This document shows positions 1 to 4,579 of a stretch of DNA of 7,275 nt, piece after piece (position 1 is the stretch's first letter; the number at the start of each line of letters is the position of its first letter). The stretch is from positions 1-7,275 of the forward strand of contig CABSKV010000070.1 in NCBI GenBank assembly GCA_902478425.1. Reading direction: 5' to 3'. This DNA is from an uncultured Coriobacteriia bacterium (lineage in GTDB: Bacteria > Actinomycetota > Coriobacteriia > Coriobacteriales > QAMH01). The notes beneath the pieces were generated by a model, which saw only the letters and a program-made list of their open reading frames with translations, did no database searches and was not told the origin of the DNA. Both the position numbers and the translations under genes were made by a program.

Positions 1-1
1 T

Positions 2-337
2 GGTCATGTCGAGCCCTTCGATCGCTCGAAGCTGCTCAAGAGCCTGCTTTCCGCGACAGCCAAGCGCAACGTCTCGCTCCATACGCTCGAAGCGTTCGTT
101 GACATGGTCGAAAACGACATTCGCAATACGTATAGAGGGCCGATCCCATCTTCATCGTTGGGAGACCAGGTTCTCATAAGATTGGTAGATTTAGATAAGG
201 TGGCCTATATTAGGTTCGCCTCGGTCTACAAGGACTTCAAGGACATCGACGAGCTACGTGAAGAGCTCGAGAGTCTGACAGAGAGCGCCGCAGACGTCGC
301 GGCAGTTTCAGATGTGCAGGAGCTGGAAGATGAGTAA
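2..337 (+). CDS. nrdR: NrdR transcriptional repressor, C-terminal part (5' end outside window)
   Basis: This is the last 111 codons of an open frame that enters from the left edge and ends at TAA 335-337. The translation is an ATP-cone domain as in NrdR: it begins near the family's EPF motif (VEPFDRSKLLKSLL), continues with a helix ending NDIRNTY, and contains KVAYIRFASVYKDFKDIDEL, which is nearly invariant in NrdR. NrdR is a cytoplasmic dNTP/ATP-sensing repressor that binds NrdR boxes upstream of ribonucleotide reductase operons. Its N-terminal zinc ribbon (about 45-50 residues) would lie just left of the window, so DNA binding cannot be checked here. After the usual domain end there is an acidic tail of roughly 20 residues (ESAADVAAVSDVQELEDE). 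The stop overlaps the dut start by 8 bases, so the two genes are probably co-transcribed and translationally coupled. The ATG at 104 is internal, not the gene start. Confidence 0.93.
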   Translation, partial: GHVEPFDRSKLLKSLLSATAKRNVSLHTLEAFVDMVENDIRNTYRGPIPSSSLGDQVLIRLVDLDKVAYIRFASVYKDFKDIDELREELESLTESAADVAAVSDVQELEDE

Positions 338-773
338 GAACATCGTGCTCAAGCTCAAGAAGCTTGACGAGGGGCTACCAACGCCCGCATACGCCAATCC
401 GGGAGATGCCGGGCTCGATCTCTACGCGGCTCAAGATGTCGTGCTCGAGCCAGGCGAGCGTGCACTGATACCCACGGGCATAGCAATCGCTATTCCCGAG
501 GGCTTTGCGGGCTTCGTGCAGCCGCGTAGCGGTCTGGCCGCCAAGCAGGGTTTCTCCATCGTCAACACGCCCGGGCTCATCGACAGCGGATATCGTGGAG
601 AGATTGGCGTCATCGGCCTCAACACGGACGCGCATAACGCGATCAACATCAAGCGCGGCGATCGCGTGGCACAGCTCGTAATCCAAGAGGTTCCGATTGT
701 CGAGCTGCTCGAAGTTGATGAGCTTGATGAAACCGAACGTTCTGCCGGCGGTTTTGGCTCCACGGGCAAATAG
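330..773 (+). CDS. dut: Deoxyuridine 5'-triphosphate nucleotidohydrolase (dUTPase)
   Basis: The product is 147 residues, normal for a homotrimeric all-beta dUTPase. The enzyme hydrolyses dUTP to dUMP and pyrophosphate in the cytoplasm, keeping uracil out of DNA and feeding thymidylate synthesis. All five family motifs are visible: AGLDLYA (27-33, catalytic-site Asp30), PRSGLA (65-70), GLIDSGYRGE (82-91, with general-base Asp85 and Tyr88 that stacks on the uracil side), RGDRVAQL (109-116), and R137 followed by GGFGSTG (140-146), the flexible C-terminal arm that closes over the triphosphate. I chose ATG 330 because AGGAG at 318-322 sits 7 bases upstream and the family N-terminus starts here; the in-frame ATG at 312 would add six unrelated residues. 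The start lies inside the end of nrdR. A terminator about 110 bases downstream ends the unit. Motif 5 reads ERSAGGFGSTG rather than the commoner RGxGGFGSTG, with the arginine kept. Confidence 0.96.
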   Translation: MSKNIVLKLKKLDEGLPTPAYANPGDAGLDLYAAQDVVLEPGERALIPTGIAIAIPEGFAGFVQPRSGLAAKQGFSIVNTPGLIDSGYRGEIGVIGLNTDAHNAINIKRGDRVAQLVIQEVPIVELLEVDELDETERSAGGFGSTGK

Positions 774-788
774 CTTATTGTCTGATAA

Positions 789-863
789 TGTATCTTATGG
801 GAACTTAAGTATTCATTATTCCGATGAATGACTTCCCATCGCATCCCCTGCCCATAAGATGCA
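789..863. repeat. Nested inverted repeats in the region after dut
   Basis: A 13-base arm at 789-801 (TGTATCTTATGGG) pairs with 851-863 (CCCATAAGATGCA) with one G-U pair and no mismatch. Inside it, ATGGGAA (797-803) can instead pair with TTCCCAT (833-839), enclosing a smaller stem ATTCAT (811-816) / ATGAAT (824-829). The outer and middle helices share bases 797-801, so they cannot form together. The element lies between the dut stop and its terminator, where no coding frame is credible. It could be a structured 3' UTR, a processing site, or a remnant of a mobile or palindromic element; the sequence does not decide. Confidence 0.5.
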
Positions 864-879
864 ATGATTCACAAGACAC

Positions 880-907
880 GAGGACGGCTTCATGCCGCCC
901 TCTTTTT
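880..907 (+). terminator. Intrinsic terminator of the nrdR-dut unit
   Basis: The stem GAGGACGGC (880-888) pairs with GCCGCCCTC (894-902) over 9 positions with one A-C mismatch, around loop TTCAT, and is followed directly by five T (903-907). This is a standard Rho-independent terminator for + strand transcription. Read from the other strand it has no T-run after the stem, so it should not stop transcripts coming from the VanZ-like gene. Confidence 0.82.
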
Positions 908-945
908 CGCGCTACAAGTCATTTGAAGTTTCGCGTGAGCGCAGC

Positions 946-982
946 AACACGTGCAGTCTCATGAATTACCTATGCACGTGTT
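946..982. repeat. 10-base perfect inverted repeat spanning the VanZ-like gene stop codon
   Basis: AACACGTGCA (946-955) and TGCACGTGTT (973-982) are exact reverse complements separated by 17 bases. The right arm is the last codons of the VanZ-like gene on the - strand, and the stop (970-972) lies in the loop. There is no T-run after it on either strand, so it is at best a 3'-end stabilising or pausing hairpin rather than a classical terminator. Each arm also carries the short palindrome CACGTG. Confidence 0.5.
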
Positions 983-1494
983 TCACGTCTCTTCAGAAAC
1001 GCGTACATGAGCAACCAGCACAGCAGACATCCGACGGCAGCCCCTGATGCATCGACAAGCACATCGGCGACTTGCCCTGCCCGTCCATCGATGAAGAGCT
1101 GGTGAATCTCGTCACTTGCGGCATAGAGTACGGCAATCGCAAAGGCGACAAGTCCCGTTCGCGTTATGCGCGTCGTAAGCCGGTGCTCACTTGGGTTGCT
1201 GTCACAGCGCCAGGCATAGAGCTGCCAGCACGTGATGACGAGCGAAATCGCCAGGCAGGCGTATTCGGTGGCGTGCGCCGTCTTGCGTATGGGCCAGGCA
1301 AGCTGGTCAATGAACGCGGCTTGCTCTGAGAGGCTCATCGCGTCAAAGCCAGATACGAAGATCGAGGCAAGCGTGCGGGCGACGGTGGTGCTCAGGGAAC
1401 CTGACTGTCCCCCACCCTGCGCCGAGAACATGAAAATCACCACCATGATCGCGAGCGTGACGCCCATGCTCACGATTATCTTGGCAACCCGCAT
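970..1494 (-). CDS. VanZ-family integral membrane protein
   Basis: The product is 174 residues with about four membrane segments: roughly 5-23, 79-95, 112-126 and 148-167. The VanZ-domain signature residues are present: FSAQ at 23-26 just after TM1, R70-K71-x-x-H74 and E77-Y78 before TM2, then Y124 and SDEIHQLF (127-134), GR (137-138), D144, D148 and G151 leading into the last helix. VanZ itself gives low-level teicoplanin resistance in enterococci by an unclear mechanism. Most homologues sit outside resistance operons and have no proven role, so resistance should not be inferred. The start is ATG (1492-1494), with AGGAGG at 1502-1507, 7 bases upstream. The gene stands alone, convergent with dut and divergent from the symporter, and has its own likely promoter at 1533-1560. 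No clear terminator follows it. The family call is strong; the function is unknown. Confidence 0.9.
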   Translation of the reverse strand: MRVAKIIVSMGVTLAIMVVIFMFSAQGGGQSGSLSTTVARTLASIFVSGFDAMSLSEQAAFIDQLAWPIRKTAHATEYACLAISLVITCWQLYAWRCDSNPSEHRLTTRITRTGLVAFAIAVLYAASDEIHQLFIDGRAGQVADVLVDASGAAVGCLLCWLLMYAFLKRRETRA

Positions 1495-1532
1495 GAATAT
1501 TCCTCCTCGATATATGCGTAATCAGGGCTCTA

Positions 1533-1560
1533 ATCATATCGTTTGGGAAAAGATATGCAA
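1533..1560 (-). promoter_or_regulatory. Likely sigma-70-type promoter of the VanZ-like gene
   Basis: On the - strand, TTGCAT (1555-1560) and TATGAT (1533-1538) form -35 and -10 boxes with a 16-base spacer, placing transcription start near 1525 and leaving a leader of about 30 bases that includes the AGGAGG ribosome site. A six-base dyad, CATATC (1535-1540) / GATATG (1552-1557), overlaps both boxes and is centred in the spacer, which would suit an operator. The boxes are read by eye; no expression evidence exists in the sequence. Confidence 0.5.
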
Positions 1561-1607
1561 AAAAGTCGAATAATCTACTACTACAGCGTGCAAAAGTGGT
1601 TTATAGT

Positions 1608-1838
1608 GTTCGCATTCTGATTTGGAGGATCATTGAACGATCGAGCGAACATACTGAAGCATCACGGCATGTCCGTGCATGATAGTGCGCTCTCGTATGC
1701 CTCCACCTTTTCCTATTATCGATACCTCTAGCACACGGCGGGATGCACGTGCCGACACCCTCTGTCTTCACGTGTGCTCAATGTCCTTGTCGTGTGCGCC
1801 TCCACCTGTTCGTTGTATTACCGTGAGAAGGAAAGAGC
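1608..1838 (+). promoter_or_regulatory. Long structured leader of the symporter gene (with the 344-base divergent gap 1495-1838)
   Basis: The gap between the VanZ-like gene and the symporter is 344 bases. The left part holds the VanZ-like promoter. A possible -10 box for the symporter, TATAGT (1602-1607), has no convincing -35 in front of it. If it is used, the mRNA has a leader of about 225 bases. That leader contains a possible 32-codon ORF (1633-1731); a small hairpin, CATCACGG (1660-1667) pairing with CCGTG and ATG (1673-1681) around one bulged C; and two alternative helices that share one arm. In these, 1730-1737 pairs with 1771-1778 (8 bp), or 1731-1740 pairs with 1788-1797 (10 bp, two G-U). 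The decamer GCCTCCACCT occurs at 1699-1708 and again at 1798-1807. I see no T-box sequence, no recognisable riboswitch core and no T-run. This is suggestive of regulation by structure but unproven. Confidence 0.35.
1633..1731 (+). CDS. Possible 32-residue leader peptide upstream of the symporter
   Basis: A TTG-initiated frame with GGAGG at 1624-1628 (4 bases of spacing) runs 32 codons to TAG at 1729-1731; an in-frame TGA at 1618-1620 bounds it upstream. The predicted peptide has no signal sequence or known domain. Its last 11 residues (YASTFSYYRYL, 22-32) contain four Tyr and one Phe, and its stop overlaps the shared arm of two competing RNA helices at 1730-1797. That arrangement resembles amino-acid-sensing leader peptides. 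However, no terminator with a T-run follows, the spacing is short, and the start is a weak codon, so a chance ORF is quite possible. I do not recognise any homologue. Confidence 0.28.
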   Translation: MNDRANILKHHGMSVHDSALSYASTFSYYRYL

Positions 1839-3479
1839 ATGTTCGTCAAAATACTACTCATCATCATATTCATAGCCATTGCGGTCGGCGTCGGCATCTA
1901 CACCCGACGTGCGGCCTCACGTGACGTTGACGGCTTCATCCTGGGTGGTCGCAACGTCGGCCCCTGGCTCTCCGCCTTTGCGTATGGAACGGCGTACTTC
2001 AGTGCCGTCGTCTTTATTGGATACGCTGGCCAATTCGGTTGGAAGTACGGTATGGCGGCGACCTGGGCGGGCATTGGCAATGCCGTCATCGGCAGCTTGC
2101 TTGCCTGGTGGGTGCTCGGTCCGCGTACGCGCGAGGTCACGCAGCGACTCAAGGCCTCGACCATGCCCGAATTCTTCGGCAAGCGCTACCAGAGCAAGGG
2201 CCTGCGCATCGCATCGGCAGCCATCATCTTCGTGTTCCTCATCCCCTACACTGCCTCGGTCTACAACGGCCTGTCGCGCCTGTTCACGATGGCCTTCGGC
2301 GTACCTTACGAGTGGTGCGTCATCGGCATGGCGGTCGTTACCTGCATATACGTCGTCCTAGGTGGTTACATGGCCACGGTCGTCAACGACTTTCTGCAGG
2401 GCATCGTCATGCTCGTCGGCATCACGGCCGTCATCATCGCGGTCCTGCAAACGCAGGGAGGACTATCCGAAGCCGTCGTCCAGCTATCCCAGATCCAGGC
2501 ACCCGGTACCGAGCAGCTCGGCGCCTTCACGAGCTTCCTCGGACCTGACTTCCTCAACCTGATGGGCGTCGTCATCCTGACATCGCTTGGCACCTGGGGC
2601 CTGCCGCAGATGGTGCAGAAGTTCTACGCCATCAAGTCCGGCCCGGCCATCAAGCAAGGCGCCATCATCTCCACGATCTTCGCCTTCGTCATCGCCGGCG
2701 GCAGCTACTTCCTCGGCGGCTTCGGCCAGCTCTTCGGCGACCAGATCGCCTACGCCGCCAACGGCACGCCGGTCTACGACTCCATCATCCCGACCATGCT
2801 CTCGAACTTGCCGGACGTCCTCATCGGCTTGGTCATCGTGCTCGTGCTCTCGGCGTCGATGAGCACGCTGTCCTCGCTCGTGCTCACCTCGAGCTCGGTG
2901 CTCACGCTCGACCTCATCAAGGGCAATCTCGTTAAGGACATGAACGAGAAGAAGCAGATCGTCTGGATTCGCGCGCTGCTCGTCGTCTTCGTCGCCATCT
3001 CGGCGCTCATCGCCGTGTTCCAGTACCAGAGCTCGGTCACGTGGATCGCGCAGCTCATGGGCATCTCCTGGGGTGCTTTGGCCGGTGCCTTCCTCGGCCC
3101 GATGCTGTGGGGCCTGTACAGCAAGCGCATCAGCAAGGCCGCCGTGTGGGCGAGCTTCATCGTCGGCGTGGGCCTGACGACCGTGAACATGATCATGGGC
3201 TTCGTCGGCACGCCGCTCATCGCCTCCCCCATCAACGCCGGCGCCATCGCGATGATCCTCTCGATCATCATCGTGCCGGTCGTGAGCCTGTTCACGAAGG
3301 CCGTTCCCTTCGAGGTCAATCCGCCGAGCCCCGAATCCGGTACCGACCGCGAGCTCTATGCCGAGATCGAGGCGATGCCCGACGCGAAGTCGAGCGCACG
3401 TCGCGAGATCGTCGCGGGTGCCAATGCGGAGGAAATCGAGATCCTCGACGAGGAGCAGAGCGAGGAGAGACGCGAATAG
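1839..3479 (+). CDS. Sodium:solute symporter family (SSS, TC 2.A.21) transporter
   Basis: The product is 546 residues with 13 hydrophobic segments (about 3-21, 44-64, 76-95, 123-145, 158-176, 185-205, 235-258, 273-297, 325-350, 376-395, 400-425, 432-455, 463-487), the number expected for this family. It should couple inward Na+ movement to uptake of a small solute. Family marks are ILGGRNVGPW (34-43), LGGYMATVVNDFLQG (174-188), GLPQMVQKF (254-262) and SASMSTLSSLVLTSSS (338-353). In the last, A339, S342 and T343 line up by eye with Na+-site residues A337, S340 and T341 of E. coli proline permease PutP. The position of PutP Asp55 appears to be Tyr53 here, so a proline assignment is unsafe and the substrate is unknown. 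The start ATG 1839 has AAGGA at 1828-1832. The last ~55 residues form a charged, mostly acidic cytoplasmic tail. The gene appears monocistronic, with a long leader and a terminator at 3507-3534. Confidence 0.93.
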   Translation: MFVKILLIIIFIAIAVGVGIYTRRAASRDVDGFILGGRNVGPWLSAFAYGTAYFSAVVFIGYAGQFGWKYGMAATWAGIGNAVIGSLLAWWVLGPRTREVTQRLKASTMPEFFGKRYQSKGLRIASAAIIFVFLIPYTASVYNGLSRLFTMAFGVPYEWCVIGMAVVTCIYVVLGGYMATVVNDFLQGIVMLVGITAVIIAVLQTQGGLSEAVVQLSQIQAPGTEQLGAFTSFLGPDFLNLMGVVILTSLGTWGLPQMVQKFYAIKSGPAIKQGAIISTIFAFVIAGGSYFLGGFGQLFGDQIAYAANGTPVYDSIIPTMLSNLPDVLIGLVIVLVLSASMSTLSSLVLTSSSVLTLDLIKGNLVKDMNEKKQIVWIRALLVVFVAISALIAVFQYQSSVTWIAQLMGISWGALAGAFLGPMLWGLYSKRISKAAVWASFIVGVGLTTVNMIMGFVGTPLIASPINAGAIAMILSIIIVPVVSLFTKAVPFEVNPPSPESGTDRELYAEIEAMPDAKSSARREIVAGANAEEIEILDEEQSEERRE

Positions 3480-3506
3480 CCTCGCACGACATGCAGTACG
3501 CACGCG

Positions 3507-3534
3507 AAGGGGTCCGGGATCGTCCGGGCCCTTT
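3507..3534 (+). terminator. Terminator hairpin between convergent symporter and FAD-enzyme genes
   Basis: AAGGGGTCCGG (3507-3517) pairs with CCGGGCCCTTT (3524-3534) over 11 positions, two of them G-U, around loop GATCGT. The stem ends in TTT followed by CTAGT, so the T-run is short but adequate for the + strand symporter transcript. On the - strand the hairpin lies directly downstream of the stop of the FAD oxidoreductase gene but is followed by GC-rich sequence, so its effect in that direction is doubtful. Confidence 0.7.
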
Positions 3535-4575
3535 CTAGTATCCCGCGAAGTGCCTGAGGGCGAACTTGACGGCGCGTTCGGCACCGTAGGGCGTGGCGTC
3601 AGCGAGCTTGATGCCGATGCGCATGAAGCGCGTGTCGAAGAAGAGGCCGCGCAGCTTGTACTGACGATGAATCTCTGCGACGACGGGCTGCATGAGCGCG
3701 CGGTAGCTTGCCTTGTTGACGAGTGCACGTGCGAGCATGCGCGCGGAATGAAGCGCATGGTATATGCCTTCGCCTGAGGGTGGCGCAATGAGGCTTGCGG
3801 CATCGCCGAGGAAGTAGAAGCCGTTCTTCTCGAGCAGCACATCGCTGCCTGTGGGAATGAAGGCACCACGCCTGCGCTCGTAGCTGACGCCCATCTGAGC
3901 GGCAAACGCATGCAGACGTGCGTCAAGTTTCGGCTCCCCTATATAGGCACAACAACCAATTTTAGCCTCATCACCGCAAGGCGCATACCAGCTGTATCCG
4001 ATGAAGCCGTCTTCGTAGCACATGGTAAGCGGTGCGCCCGTGTTCGTGACCGTCGTCTCGAGCGAGAGTATGGCGTCAGGTGCGCTACCCGTGAGCGCCT
4101 TGCGCACGTACGAGAGCGCTCCATCCGCGGCGATGAGCGTGCTGTAGCTAAACGTGATGGGCTCTTCCCCATCACGTGTACCCGTGAGCGTCTTTGCCTC
4201 GAAGTCGATTGCGCGGATATGAAAACGATCGAGGGTCTCCCCTCCCTCATGCTGGTAGCGTTCGAACACGAAGCGATCGAGCTCACGTCGCTCGACACTG
4301 CGCATCTCGATGCCGTTGAGGTCGACTGGTATGTCTGCTGCAATACAGCGCATGCTCGTGAACTGGGATTTGAATATATTATTAGGCACATTATTGAATA
4401 TAAGCTTGAGTTCGCGCATCGCCCGTGGCGTGACGAGGCCAGCACAGAGCTTGGACTTTGTCGTAAGGTCAAGTCGCTCCAAGAGCAAGACATCGCATCC
4501 GGCCTGTTTCAGCAGATAGGCGCAAGCAGGCCCTGCGAGTCCGGCACCAATAATAATATAGTCAACGTGTCTCAT
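3535..4575 (-). CDS. FAD-dependent oxidoreductase, geranylgeranyl reductase-like family
   Basis: The product is 346 residues. A Rossmann dinucleotide-binding motif GAGLAG (10-15) sits at the N-terminus with the acidic strand end LLLERLD (30-36). CAGLVTPRAM (44-53) matches the region where geranylgeranyl reductases have CxGxxxPxA, ADGALSYVR (150-158) is the second FAD contact, YSWYAP (194-199) corresponds to the family's YxWxFP substrate-pocket motif, and FLGDAASLIAPPSGEGI (255-271) is the FAD-ribityl GDA motif. Relatives reduce double bonds of polyprenyl chains on lipids, chlorophyll precursors or quinones; which substrate is used here is not visible. I chose ATG 4573-4575 because the nucleotide-binding strand then starts at residue 5 and AAGGTG lies at 4585-4590. 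An in-frame ATG at 4630-4632 would add 19 unrelated residues and overlap the upstream gene by 53 bases. It follows the radical SAM gene by 4 bases, so it is the last gene of the gatAB operon. An A/T-rich patch with rare-looking codons lies at 4368-4407. Confidence 0.82.
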   Translation of the reverse strand: MRHVDYIIIGAGLAGPACAYLLKQAGCDVLLLERLDLTTKSKLCAGLVTPRAMRELKLIFNNVPNNIFKSQFTSMRCIAADIPVDLNGIEMRSVERRELDRFVFERYQHEGGETLDRFHIRAIDFEAKTLTGTRDGEEPITFSYSTLIAADGALSYVRKALTGSAPDAILSLETTVTNTGAPLTMCYEDGFIGYSWYAPCGDEAKIGCCAYIGEPKLDARLHAFAAQMGVSYERRRGAFIPTGSDVLLEKNGFYFLGDAASLIAPPSGEGIYHALHSARMLARALVNKASYRALMQPVVAEIHRQYKLRGLFFDTRFMRIGIKLADATPYGAERAVKFALRHFAGY

Positions 4576-4579
4576 TATG

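Noticed and set aside
312..329. dut start at ATG 312
   Set aside because: It would place the start upstream of the AGGAG site and add MCRSWK, which does not fit the family N-terminus.
866..928. 20-codon ATG frame overlapping the dut terminator
   Set aside because: It has no ribosome site, runs through the terminator hairpin, and its product has no recognisable features.
970..1494. Glycopeptide resistance determinant
   Set aside because: VanZ-like proteins are widespread outside van clusters, and no other van gene is present; only the family name is supported.
1608..1838. T-box or known riboswitch in the symporter leader
   Set aside because: I looked for the T-box TGGNACCGCG-type sequence and recognisable riboswitch cores and saw none. 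The structures found are described only as alternative helices.
1679..1924. 81-codon + strand frame covering the leader and start of the symporter gene
   Set aside because: There is no ribosome site, its composition is Arg/Cys/His-rich, and it overlaps the well-supported symporter start.
2484..3926. 480-codon open frame on the - strand opposite the symporter
   Set aside because: Its translation is a low-complexity run of Arg, Asp, His and Glu, as expected from reading GC-rich codons backwards. It crosses a terminator and runs into the FAD enzyme gene, and the SSS protein on the other strand is unmistakable.
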